26,991 nucleotides of DNA from a virus (IMGVR_UViG_3300005289_000081:1-26991); one strand, 5' to 3'; shown: positions 17,425 through 23,875, counted from the stretch's first letter. Program-made: numbers and translations. The notes: generated by a model from the sequence alone, not told the origin.

Positions 17425-18118
17425 GCCCGAAGCCCCCGCCTAGCCTCGCACCACTTCCACCCTGCGCCAGGACAGCCGCAATTGCACCCTGACCCGTATC
17501 GCAGCGTAGCCCCGTCGCGCTTTCGCGCCGACTGAAACTCGCGCGCGGGTTCCCCCGCGCCCCCGACCCCATTGGCCCCCGGCTAACTTCGCCCATCCGG
17601 CGATGCCCGGCTTTCAGGAAGGGCGGCAACGATCGGCCGCCTCGATCCGAAAGATCGGCCTCTGGCTGAGCCGCGCCTGCGCGACACGGGTGGCACCAGA
17701 CGAAGACGGGGCGGTGGGGGGGCGCGCCCCCCACCTGCCCACGATGCCGCCAAGCGGCACCCCTGCCCTGCGCATGCGACCCGCAGGCGTGGTGCAAATT
17801 GGTGATTATCCGAGGATCGACCCAAAAGGCCGACATATCAGCAGCTTGCATAGAGCCATGCGACGGAAGCCATGCGACGGCGCAGAATCCGCCCACGAAA
17901 AACGGCCGAAATCCGCCAATTTCGGCAAGAGCCTCGACCGGCAGCGCCGAGGCCTCATCGACCCAGATCGGCACGGCCTGGCCGACCTGCCGCCGCAAAT
18001 TTTTCCGGCCGACCCCACTCCGCCCCGCGACCAACACCCGTCCAGCGACAGAGCGCGCATAAACGCCCCCTATTTTATTCGAGGCGACGGCGCGGCGAGG
18101 ATCGAAGGCAACGACCAT
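17408..18118 (-). CDS. Uncertain ORF upstream of the terminase
   Basis: An open frame of 236 codons on the late strand. For it: the ATG at 18118 lies 9 bases after the -10 of the operator-controlled late promoter, like the leaderless-type starts of the two XRE genes. The first half reads plausibly (QVGQAVPIWVDEASALPVEA), and the middle has HHACGSHA and WCHPC, a possible zinc-binding pair. Against it: the C-terminal half is low-complexity Arg/Gly, the frame crosses a run of seven G residues at a strong hairpin, and spurious long frames are common in such GC-rich DNA. The region may instead be an untranslated leader or packaging site. Confidence 0.35.
   Translation of the reverse strand: MVVAFDPRRAVASNKIGGVYARSVAGRVLVAGRSGVGRKNLRRQVGQAVPIWVDEASALPVEALAEIGGFRPFFVGGFCAVAWLPSHGSMQAADMSAFWVDPRIITNLHHACGSHAQGRGAAWRHRGQVGGAPPHRPVFVWCHPCRAGAAQPEADLSDRGGRSLPPFLKAGHRRMGEVSRGPMGSGARGNPRASFSRRESATGLRCDTGQGAIAAVLAQGGSGARLGGGFGHVNRT
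17713..17735. repeat. Strong GC hairpin/palindrome upstream of the terminase
   Basis: GGTGGGGGG (17713-17721) and CCCCCCACC (17727-17735) are perfect complements around GCGCG, which includes a GGCGCGCC core. A smaller 7-bp hairpin lies at 17543-17560 (GCGCGGG/CCCGCGC, loop TTCC). Both are upstream of the terminase genes, a common place for pac or cos signals. No terminator T run follows on either strand. Confidence 0.5.
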
Positions 18119-18126
18119 GGATCAGA

Positions 18127-18156
18127 GACTTAGCATATTGCTGAAATCAGCGACAA
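18127..18156 (-). promoter_or_regulatory. Leftward late promoter
   Basis: On the minus strand TTGTCG (18156-18151), an 18-base spacer and TAAGTC (18132-18127). It closely resembles the promoter of the leftward XRE gene (TTGTCA, 18 bases, TAATTG), and both share TGATTTCAGC in the spacer. It would drive the terminase and downstream virion genes. It is overlapped by an operator. Confidence 0.5.
18129..18145. promoter_or_regulatory. Operator O3 at the late promoter
   Basis: CTTAGC-ATATT-GCTGAA, a member of the seven-site family. It covers the -10 and spacer of the leftward late promoter, so occupancy should silence virion genes in the lysogen. Confidence 0.65.
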
Positions 18157-18168
18157 GCCCTCCCCTCA

Positions 18169-18407
18169 TGTTCCATTGTTCCAGCTTCTGAAAGACAAAA
18201 TGGAACATAGTTAAGGCCCGGTTTACTTAGCTCGCGGCGGGATGGTGGCGCATGTTCCAATGTTCCACGGATCGCGCATGTCTGCGCATGCGCGCGCGGG
18301 CCACGCACGCACGGGCCGACCAGCCCCGGCCGGAACAGCGGATCATGACCTTAACCGATTGGGTTAGCTTGTTCTTTTTATGGAACAGACATTCCGCGCA
18401 TGGAACA
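18169..18407. repeat. TGTTCCA/TGGAACA repeat cluster
   Basis: Exact heptamers TGTTCCA occur at 18169, 18177, 18253 and 18261. Inverted copies TGGAACA occur at 18201, 18381 and 18401, and a near copy CGGAACA at 18331. The forward copies form two tandem pairs with an 8-base period; the last two inverted copies are 20 bases apart. No convincing gene overlaps the cluster. An alternating purine-pyrimidine tract (18275-18315) lies within it. The arrangement is iteron-like and may be a replication origin, a packaging signal or a regulator-binding array. Elsewhere I noticed only one isolated copy (13198). Confidence 0.65.
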
Positions 18408-18410
18408 CTC

Positions 18411-18459
18411 CCCCGACCCATCGGCGGCATCCAGCCTGATCGCTGCCTATGGGTCGGGG
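18411..18459. repeat. Perfect 11-bp inverted repeat with 27-base loop
   Basis: CCCCGACCCAT (18411-18421) pairs with ATGGGTCGGGG (18449-18459). It lies just after the heptamer cluster and about 90 bases before a plus-strand terminator. It could be part of an origin, or the first stem of a small RNA that ends at that terminator. Confidence 0.6.
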
Positions 18460-18550
18460 CCACATGAGAGCTAAGGAAATGGGTGCGGGCGGGAGACGCC
18501 AAAGGAGCGCGGACGCACCGCGACGGCTGCGCCGCCGCTGTCCGCGCGAA

Positions 18551-18584
18551 GAATGAAGACGTTGAAACGCCTTCATTCTTTTTT
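18551..18584 (+). terminator. Rho-independent terminator
   Basis: GAATGAAG (18551-18558) and CTTCATTC (18571-18578) form an 8-bp stem with a 12-base loop, followed by a T run (18577-18584, interrupted by one C). It works on the plus strand only. No plus-strand gene is convincing upstream of it, so it either insulates the early promoter that starts right after it or ends an unrecognised small RNA. Confidence 0.75.
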
Positions 18585-18585
18585 G

Positions 18586-18614
18586 TTGACTTAAGCTATT
18601 TGCTGAAATTATTG
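18586..18614 (+). promoter_or_regulatory. Rightward early promoter
   Basis: TTGACT (18586-18591), a 17-base spacer and TTATTG (18609-18614). It is directed at the early gene set starting at 18664. The operator at 18591-18607 lies inside the spacer, and the terminator stem ends just upstream. Confidence 0.65.
18591..18607. promoter_or_regulatory. Operator O4 in the early promoter
   Basis: TTAAGC-TATTT-GCTGAA, close to the family consensus. It fits within the promoter spacer, so binding should block early transcription. Confidence 0.7.
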
Positions 18615-18663
18615 TCTGATTGTCGCCACTCGGGCGGCACCTTCGCCAAAAGGAAAATCAGAT

Positions 18664-18843
18664 ATGCAACGCGCAATCATAGACTGCGGACTTGAGACCT
18701 TAGACGTCCTGATCCCCACCGGCACCGACCTTGATGATGCTTTCGACGCCTACGACGCCGAAAGCGGCGAGATGGTGCGCATCAATGGCTGGATGCTCGA
18801 TGCTGACGCGATCAGCTTTGATCGGGCCGGGAGCATCTACTGA
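18664..18843 (+). CDS. Small acidic early protein (59 aa)
   Basis: A 59-residue protein starting MQRAIIDCGLETLDV and rich in Asp, with alternating strand-like segments (LDVLIPTGTD, MVRINGWMLDADAISF). The ribosome site AAAAGGAAAA lies at suitable distance. It is the first gene after the operator-controlled early promoter, and its TGA overlaps the next ATG (TGATG). It has no recognised family. Position and acidity suggest an early host-interaction or regulatory protein, but this is inference. Codon bias supports coding. Confidence 0.7.
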   Translation: MQRAIIDCGLETLDVLIPTGTDLDDAFDAYDAESGEMVRINGWMLDADAISFDRAGSIY

Positions 18844-19049
18844 TGAAGGCCGACCTATTCGGGCCCGCGCCCGCTCGCCGAACGCCGCGAAAGCTTATGC
18901 ATGCAATAGATAGCGGCAACTTCCCGGACGGGAAGGATGCAGCCCATTTCCAGTGCAAAGCATGCGGCCACGACAGTGGTTGGGTTTACGCGACCCGCGC
19001 CGAGGCTCGACGCGGCATTCCATGCCCTCACTGCAACGGCGGAGCCTGA
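18843..19049 (+). CDS. Small zinc-ribbon-like protein (68 aa)
   Basis: A 68-residue protein with two CxxC knuckles, CKACG (Cys38, Cys41) and CPHC (Cys61, Cys64), spaced as in a zinc ribbon that could bind nucleic acid or protein. The N-terminus MKADLFGPAP contains a DLF element similar to beta-clamp-binding peptides, although the usual Gln is Lys here. Its start overlaps the upstream stop. It is the second gene of the early operon. No precise family is recognised. Confidence 0.75.
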   Translation: MKADLFGPAPARRTPRKLMHAIDSGNFPDGKDAAHFQCKACGHDSGWVYATRAEARRGIPCPHCNGGA

Positions 19050-19102
19050 CCGCATCGCACGAGGGTCGGGGAGCCAAAAGCCTCCGACCTTCCACGATGC
19101 GG
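19050..19102 (+). other. Stem-loop element in the early operon
   Basis: Outer arms CCGCATCG (19050-19057) and CGATGCGG (19095-19102) are perfect complements. An inner 8-bp stem pairs 19064-19071 with 19082-19089 (one G-T pair). The two stems stack around small internal loops and fill most of the gap between two early genes, starting one base after the stop. No T run follows, so it is more likely an mRNA structure or processing site than a terminator. Confidence 0.55.
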
Positions 19103-19133
19103 CCAAGCATCACCCTTCGCCAAAGGACAAGCT

Positions 19134-19400
19134 ATGATCGACAACACTAGTCAGCTGAGCAGCTGCACCGCATGGTGCCGGGAATGCGGGCACCGCATCG
19201 ACGGCGATATCCACTATGACGCCGCCGCCTTCGGCTTCCATCCGGATTGCCTGCAGGGCGAGCCGGTCGCCGCCTCGACCCAGCGCGATCTGCAATGGAT
19301 CAGTCTCCGCCTCGCATCGCCCATGCGCGCGATCGATGCGCAGCAAGGCGCGGTCGACCTGCCGCTGTTCGGAGCAGCAGCACAGGGGAACCTCCTATGA
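19134..19400 (+). CDS. Small protein with CxxC...HxxC zinc-ligand pattern (88 aa)
   Basis: An 88-residue protein. Cys15, Cys18, His36 and Cys39 (CRECGHRIDGDIHYD... then FHPDC) form a likely treble-clef type zinc site. The C-terminus has AVDLPLF (73-79), close to the hexapeptide form of the beta-clamp-binding motif with Ala in place of Gln. The ribosome site AAAGGA lies 8 bases upstream. The stop overlaps the next ATG (ATGA). Function unknown; the combination suggests a small adaptor or regulator, which is inference. Confidence 0.72.
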   Translation: MIDNTSQLSSCTAWCRECGHRIDGDIHYDAAAFGFHPDCLQGEPVAASTQRDLQWISLRLASPMRAIDAQQGAVDLPLFGAAAQGNLL

Positions 19401-20314
19401 TCCAGCTGGACCTGTTCGCGCCGCCGTCCCCGCCACCCGTCATTGCGGCAAAACCGTCACGGCCTGCTCATGCCCTCGCATTCGAGCAGCAGCGCGCCAC
19501 GGTGGATGGGTCCACCGCTCGCGCCGAATCGGCCGGTCGGATCGAACGCCTCACATGGGGCGAAGGCGCAAAGGATGGCCCCATGCGCTGGGGCAAGGGC
19601 GGCTACCGGTTAGAGATTTACGAGGACGGCGGCCAGTGGTTCGCCCGCGAAGAACTGGCGATGCACAACGGCGGATCGAGCGGTCCCTTCTGGCCTGTCC
19701 GTGACGTGCGCGGACGGACCAGCCTCGACACGCGCGAGGCCGTCATCCTCTTCCACATGCGAAAGCTGCTCAAGAGCGCGGCGACCAGCATGGCGCGCCC
19801 ATATGGCGACGAGGAAGCCCGCGCCAAGCAATTCGCCAAACTGGCGGCATGGTCGATCGCGCAGTGCCCCACGCTGATCTATGGCGTCGACCTCGCCGCA
19901 GAGTTCGCCACCTTGTGCGAGGCGGAAAAGCTACGCGAGGAACGTCGCTGCATCGCGCTCGATGCCGTCCACGATCTAGCCAAGCGCGTGGACGCGGTTA
20001 TGAAATCGATCGACGTCGACGCCTACAGCGGCAGCTGGGATGCGGGCCTCATCCATAACAAGGCCGTGAAGGACTGGCCCGGCAAGGGCGCTGATCCTGT
20101 CGGGCACGCAAAGGCATGGCCAGCGGAATGGGCGATCAGCGGCCACGCCCCGGCGGCGTTGAGCGTCACCATCTACCCGCGTGTAGGCCAGGCCGAAAGC
20201 CGGTCGGTCCGCGCAGCCGTCGGCGCCCTCACGATCGCGCTCGCCGAGCCGATCCTAATAGCCGACGAAGACGCACCCTATCCCCATGGCAACTGGAAGT
20301 GGGAGGATCAGTAA
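19397..20314 (+). CDS. Early protein with N-terminal QLDLF clamp-like motif (305 aa)
   Basis: A 305-residue protein starting MIQLDLFAPPSPPP. QLDLF (residues 3-7) is the consensus bacterial beta-clamp-binding pentapeptide, followed by a flexible Pro-rich linker. The first half of the body has strand-like motifs (GKGGYRLEIYEDGGQWFAREEL) and the second half is helical (AWSIAQCPTLIYGVDLAAEFATLCEAEKLREERRC), ending in GNWKWEDQ. The start at 19397 is preferred to upstream in-frame codons because it overlaps the preceding stop (ATGA). I do not recognise the family. A role in recruiting or blocking the host sliding clamp is testable but not proven. Confidence 0.72.
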   Translation: MIQLDLFAPPSPPPVIAAKPSRPAHALAFEQQRATVDGSTARAESAGRIERLTWGEGAKDGPMRWGKGGYRLEIYEDGGQWFAREELAMHNGGSSGPFWPVRDVRGRTSLDTREAVILFHMRKLLKSAATSMARPYGDEEARAKQFAKLAAWSIAQCPTLIYGVDLAAEFATLCEAEKLREERRCIALDAVHDLAKRVDAVMKSIDVDAYSGSWDAGLIHNKAVKDWPGKGADPVGHAKAWPAEWAISGHAPAALSVTIYPRVGQAESRSVRAAVGALTIALAEPILIADEDAPYPHGNWKWEDQ

Positions 20315-20584
20315 ATGCAGATCGACATGGGATTTATCGACCTCCCCGCGCCGCAGAGCATCGGCACCGACGGCAAGCGCGCATGGTTCTGGCAGGACGG
20401 CAGCTGGCAGGTTGGCCGGGCATGGAATGTCCGCCCCGATGGCACAATAAGCGGCATGTGCCGCGACTATGGGCCATGGGGCTTCAACTATGGCGGCAGA
20501 TCGCCGCTGGAGACGCATGGCTGCTGGAAGCCGCACGAGGTCCGCTGGAAGAAGCCGACCGCACAATATGAGCGGCCGGAATAG
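20315..20584 (+). CDS. Hypothetical early protein (89 aa)
   Basis: An 89-residue protein beginning MQIDMGFIDLPAP. It is rich in Trp, Gly and Tyr with repeated short aromatic beta-like motifs (AWFWQDGSWQVGRAWNV, YGPWGFNYGG). The ATG directly follows the upstream stop, with GGAGG 8 bases before. No family is recognised. The aromatic pattern suggests a compact beta protein; any function would be a guess. It belongs to the rightward early set. Confidence 0.65.
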   Translation: MQIDMGFIDLPAPQSIGTDGKRAWFWQDGSWQVGRAWNVRPDGTISGMCRDYGPWGFNYGGRSPLETHGCWKPHEVRWKKPTAQYERPE

Positions 20585-20586
20585 CC

Positions 20587-20889
20587 ATGATCCTGCATGC
20601 GACTATAGGTGAACAGACCTTCGAAATCGACGCACGGCACAGTGGATCGCTTGGCTGGCGATGGTGGCGGCGATCTATGCTGGACTATGGGGTTCAGGAC
20701 GAGCGCGTTGTTCCTTTGGGCCACACCGCTGACGGCCGCCTGCTGATAGCCCATGAAATGGACGGATTGCTCGCCGTCGTCTCGCCCCACATGTTGTTCC
20801 CGATCCTCGATGATAGCGCGCAGACCGGAGCATCGGCAGCGGCTGCGTCGTTCATCAACCAACTGCTCGAGCAGCCACGACTGTTATGA
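20587..20889 (+). CDS. Hypothetical early protein (100 aa)
   Basis: A 100-residue protein starting 2 bases after the previous stop. The N-terminal half has strand-like sequence (MILHATIGEQTFEIDA) and a basic aromatic patch (SLGWRWWRRSMLDYG). The middle has hydrophobic helical stretches (GLLAVVSPHMLFPIL), and an Ala-rich helix ends in LLEQPRLL. The ribosome site is weak (GGAA), so coupling to the upstream gene is likely. It is the last gene of the rightward set and meets a convergent gene 2 bases later. Function unknown. Confidence 0.6.
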   Translation: MILHATIGEQTFEIDARHSGSLGWRWWRRSMLDYGVQDERVVPLGHTADGRLLIAHEMDGLLAVVSPHMLFPILDDSAQTGASAAAASFINQLLEQPRLL

Positions 20890-20891
20890 CC

Positions 20892-21212
20892 CTACCTTGC
20901 CCGCGCTTCCAGCACAGCCGCAACAGCCTTGCGCCGCACACCCTCGACATAAGCGTTGTTCAGCTGATCGACCCCGCGCCGCCATTGCACCAGTTGCTGC
21001 GCGTTCAACGATGGATCGGCCGAAGCCATCGACATGTCGCGCATCCGGCGCTCCCGATCGCCGCAATGCGCCCGCGCGCCCTCGGCGACCGTATCGGCGC
21101 TATCGCCCCCGTTAGACCATTTTCGGGCCGTGGAGAGAACACAGGTCCGATAATCCGCCGCCGCGCCCTGCAACGACGCGGAAGCCTGCAACAGCAGCAA
21201 AGTAAAGATCAT
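20892..21212 (-). CDS. Exported small protein candidate (106 aa), possible moron
   Basis: A 106-residue protein with a short hydrophobic N-terminus (MIFTLLLLQASASLQGAAA) resembling a signal peptide. The mature part has two Cys (24 and 50) that could form a disulfide (DYRTCVLSTARKW and RAHCGDRERR). It lies alone on the minus strand between plus-strand genes, with a GGGGTGG site before the ATG. An isolated gene in opposite orientation is typical of a moron expressed in the lysogen, but no strong promoter was found. The family looks like small host periplasmic proteins; exact function unknown. Confidence 0.6.
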   Translation of the reverse strand: MIFTLLLLQASASLQGAAADYRTCVLSTARKWSNGGDSADTVAEGARAHCGDRERRMRDMSMASADPSLNAQQLVQWRRGVDQLNNAYVEGVRRKAVAAVLEARAR

Positions 21213-21314
21213 AATCCACCCCGTAATTCAGCCCGCCGTAAGGTAAGCTCGGTTAAAAGCCCGGAAACTAATGCCTTGCCCCCGTGGGGACAGAGCAACG
21301 GGGTATTATCAAAA

Positions 21315-21491
21315 ATGGATAACGAATTGCACCGCGCACTTGTGGCACCGGCGATCAAGGGACTTGCGCAGCTGCTGGAGGCAGCCGATCCGCGCGAGGA
21401 ACTGCCCGTGCGCGGCCTGGCGGCATTGACGCGGCTAATCGCGGAGGCGGCGGACCGGCAGGAGCTTGACGCCCTCGCCGAGCGGCCCTAG
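21315..21491 (+). CDS. Small helical protein (58 aa)
   Basis: A 58-residue, almost entirely helical, Ala/Leu/Glu-rich protein (KGLAQLLEAADPREELPVRG). Third codon positions are GC-rich, which supports coding. The ATG at 21315 is preferred over upstream in-frame starts because TATTAT (a -10-like hexamer) ends 5 bases before it, so the mRNA could be leaderless; a GGGG lies 11 bases upstream as an alternative weak ribosome site. No good -35 is seen. A terminator follows at 21530. No family is recognised. Confidence 0.6.
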   Translation: MDNELHRALVAPAIKGLAQLLEAADPREELPVRGLAALTRLIAEAADRQELDALAERP

Positions 21492-21529
21492 CCCTCCTTC
21501 ATACGAGTTCTTTTGGCGAAGAAGGGAAC

Positions 21530-21562
21530 GGCCTCGCATCCAATGGGTGCGGGGCCTTTCTC
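21530..21562 (+). terminator. Rho-independent terminator
   Basis: Stem arms 21530-21541 and 21545-21556 form a 12-bp hairpin (with G-T pairs) around an AAT loop, followed by TTTCTC. It ends the plus-strand 58-residue gene and lies just before the convergent end of the leftward replication operon at 21568. Confidence 0.7.
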
Positions 21563-21567
21563 ATGAC

Positions 21568-21768
21568 CTATTGCAGCCGCGCCTTCATGTCGCGCAGGTC
21601 GGACTGTGCCCACACGCGCATCATCACTGCATCTTCCTCGCAGATGCCCAGCCAGCGCGCGATGATGTCGATCGGCATGTGCGCCATCCACCACGCGCCC
21701 GGCGCATTATCCTCCAGCTGCTCCGCGCTTAGTCGCGACGGGCGCGGCTTCTCGGGGTCGAATATCAT
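21568..21768 (-). CDS. Small protein at the end of the replication operon (66 aa)
   Basis: A 66-residue protein. The C-terminal half contains a helix-turn-helix-like segment IDIIARWLGICEEDAVMMRVWA, and the N-terminus is charged and Pro-rich (DPEKPRPSRLSAEQLED). The ATG at 21768 overlaps the stop of the 28-residue ORF (ATGA); an in-frame TTG at 21774 is less likely. There is no clear ribosome site of its own, so coupling is expected. Function unknown; a small DNA-binding protein is possible. Confidence 0.6.
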   Translation of the reverse strand: MIFDPEKPRPSRLSAEQLEDNAPGAWWMAHMPIDIIARWLGICEEDAVMMRVWAQSDLRDMKARLQ

Positions 21769-21851
21769 CGACAACGCTGCGCGCCGACGATCATCACCGC
21801 CAGCGACAGGTCGAGGCTGACCAGCAGGTAGACGGCGATGCAGTAGCTCAT
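21765..21851 (-). CDS. 28-residue single-span membrane microprotein
   Basis: A very short frame, with ATG at 21851 overlapping the helicase stop and TGA overlapping the next ATG, both as ATGA. The peptide MSYCIAVYLLVSLDLSLAVM continues to IVGAQRCR. Residues 3-24 are one hydrophobic span with one Asp, and the end is positively charged (RCR), as expected for a small inner-membrane peptide with its C-terminus inside. It fills the gap exactly between two genes of the replication operon. A membrane anchor, a toxin-like peptide or a holin-like peptide are all possible; none is shown. Confidence 0.55.
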   Translation of the reverse strand: MSYCIAVYLLVSLDLSLAVMIVGAQRCR

Positions 21852-23875
21852 CGCGCGTCCAGCTGCGCCAGCTCGGCCGTCGCGCCCGCCCTTGCGGCCG
21901 TCAGGTCGACAATCTCCGACAGCGGCACCAGCGTCGACCAGATGCCCGGCCCGTCATAGCGGACCTTCACATTGCCCGGCACCGATCCCTCGATCATGCG
22001 CAGCGCCTGCGGCCATTCGCCATTCTTCCATGTGGTGCCTGCGAATATCTGGCGCAGCGCCTCGCTATTTTTGTTGGCCACGGCCAGATACATGACCTCT
22101 TCGGCATTGTCGCGCAGGGCCGCGATCGCGCCCCATTTGACCGTCTCGCCGCCGTCCGCCGCCTTCTCGACCTTCCGCGTGGCGTACATCAGCTGCATGC
22201 CGTGCGTGCGCAGCTTGTCGCGCGCCTCGCGTCCGCCCTGACCTTCCTTGCAGATTTCGATGAAGGCCCGCTCGATCCAGCGCGCCACCGTCTCCTGATG
22301 CTTGCCAGCAGCAGCCGACAGGCGGAACTGCGTCAACCGGCCCAGGCACCGCTCGCTCGTGCTTTCCGCCTCCGCTTCCGCGATCGACAGCATCGGTCCC
22401 AGCGCCTCGACGAAGCGCCGGCAGCGCGTCGTCGCTTCCGGGTCCGGTTCGTTCGGGTCGCCCATGTCCAGCTGGACGATCGGCGCGCTGTCGAACAGCA
22501 TCAGGTCGGCCAGCGCCAATATCTCGCCATAGGTATTCTGCCCGCGCGGATCGACGCGATGGCGCAGCAACTCCGCCTGATAGGCCGCCAGCGTGGCAGG
22601 GTAGCGTGGCCACTGGTCGACCAGTCGCCGGGTCAGGGCCAGCCCCACATCGTTGAGCGTGCCCTTGAGCCCCCATTTCTTCTCCATGATCGCCTCGATG
22701 CCGCCGACATCGATCGCGGCCGTGTTCGGCGGGAACTTGGATAGCGTCAGGATCGCCATGCGGTTGCGGTCCTGCTGCTCCAGCTCGTGGTGCATGATGG
22801 AGGAAAAGAGGAAACAGCTATAGGCGACGAAATCGACCGCCTTATGGTCGCTGGAGCCGCGCCCCTTCTTCGCGCCCGAACTGGCGAGACGCGCCAGCGC
22901 GATGATCTTCTTGACAAATCCGCCGCCATCCTCGCTCGGCTCCGGTTCGTCGTAGAGGACGGGCAGGCGCTGATCCATCAGCGACTGTGAAATCCACGCT
23001 TCGGACGGGTCCTGGCTCTCCAGCGCCCATTCGACCAGCAGCCGGGAAATCAGCCCCTGCAACGTCGACTTGCCCGCGCCGGATGGACCGACCAGCCACA
23101 TATGCGGACGCCACCCGATCGCGCCGCACAGCTTGGCGCAGCCCAGCCAGCCCAGCACCAACAGCGCATCGAGCGAAACCCGATCCTTGCCGTTCGCATC
23201 GAGCGACACGGTGCGCCCATCCTTCCAGTTCCAGCCCGCAAGGATGCGCAACACGCCGCGCCCGGCATCGACCTCCGCCCCCTTGCCGGGCCTAGGCAGT
23301 CCCGGCGCGGTAGGAAAGATATGCGGTCCGATCAGGCCGGGATCGCTCCAGATCGTCTTGGCCGCCTGCCCGCGCGCATTCTTGCGCCCGCCGATTAGGA
23401 TGGCATCGCCGCAATGCAGGATGATTTCGCCATTGGCCCCGCGGTGCGATCCACGCCCGCGCACCTTGCCCGCCGGGTCGAACAGCCCGCGCCGCGCGCT
23501 TTCATGGATCAGCGCCCGCTGCACCTTGGTCTGGTTAAAACCGTCCTTCACCATCTGGGGCGGGTTCTTGTCGCTATTCCCGCCGATATTCTTCCATTGC
23601 GGGAAACTGTCATCCAGCCAGAGCATTTCCGTGCCGAACAGCAGCATCAGCTCGCCCTTGCGGAACTCGCTGCCCATGGTGCGCAGCTGGCCGCGATAGT
23701 CGAGGAAATAGAGCTTGTCGCTTAGGTGGCCGAGCGGCTGCACCGGACAATCCGGCGGCAGCTCGACCATTTCCATGCTGTCGCCGCGTGAACGGCGATC
23801 GGGCTCGCGCAGATCTGGCGCGTCCTGCGCGCCGTCGACAATCGCGCCGATGTCATCGACGGGGGAACCGGTCAT
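21848..23875 (-). CDS. Phage replicative helicase, SF3/AAA+-like
   Basis: A 675-residue ATPase. Walker A GPSGAGKST is at residues 263-271, Walker B LPVLYDEPE at 304-312 (Asp309, Glu310), then FSSI (357-360) and the basic QDRNRMAIL (368-376), a likely arginine-finger region. The layout of a ~240-residue N-terminal domain plus a single AAA+ core fits phage helicases that act with a separate Toprim primase, which lies three genes upstream in the same operon. The start at 23875 has AGGGGGG before it. It would unwind phage DNA at the fork. The superfamily assignment is probable rather than certain. Confidence 0.75.
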   Translation of the reverse strand: MTGSPVDDIGAIVDGAQDAPDLREPDRRSRGDSMEMVELPPDCPVQPLGHLSDKLYFLDYRGQLRTMGSEFRKGELMLLFGTEMLWLDDSFPQWKNIGGNSDKNPPQMVKDGFNQTKVQRALIHESARRGLFDPAGKVRGRGSHRGANGEIILHCGDAILIGGRKNARGQAAKTIWSDPGLIGPHIFPTAPGLPRPGKGAEVDAGRGVLRILAGWNWKDGRTVSLDANGKDRVSLDALLVLGWLGCAKLCGAIGWRPHMWLVGPSGAGKSTLQGLISRLLVEWALESQDPSEAWISQSLMDQRLPVLYDEPEPSEDGGGFVKKIIALARLASSGAKKGRGSSDHKAVDFVAYSCFLFSSIMHHELEQQDRNRMAILTLSKFPPNTAAIDVGGIEAIMEKKWGLKGTLNDVGLALTRRLVDQWPRYPATLAAYQAELLRHRVDPRGQNTYGEILALADLMLFDSAPIVQLDMGDPNEPDPEATTRCRRFVEALGPMLSIAEAEAESTSERCLGRLTQFRLSAAAGKHQETVARWIERAFIEICKEGQGGREARDKLRTHGMQLMYATRKVEKAADGGETVKWGAIAALRDNAEEVMYLAVANKNSEALRQIFAGTTWKNGEWPQALRMIEGSVPGNVKVRYDGPGIWSTLVPLSEIVDLTAARAGATAELAQLDAR

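Noticed and set aside
17603-18133. 176-codon plus-strand frame over the region upstream of the terminase
   Set aside because: Poor codon pattern (many CGA, CAA and AGA codons), no ribosome site, opposite to the late operon, and no recognisable domain.
18169-18267. TGTTCCATTGTTCCA-type repeats as alphaproteobacterial LexA (SOS) boxes
   Set aside because: The alphaproteobacterial LexA box is GTTC-N7-GTTC; here the GTTC elements are separated by 4 bases (8-base period), so the spacing does not fit.
18252-18467. 71-codon plus-strand frame in the repeat region
   Set aside because: It overlaps the TGTTCCA repeats and the 11-bp inverted repeat, and has no ribosome site and no protein-like composition.
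19247-19396. N-terminal extension of the 305-residue early protein
   Set aside because: It overlaps the real 88-residue gene in another frame; the ATG at 19397 is coupled to that gene's stop.
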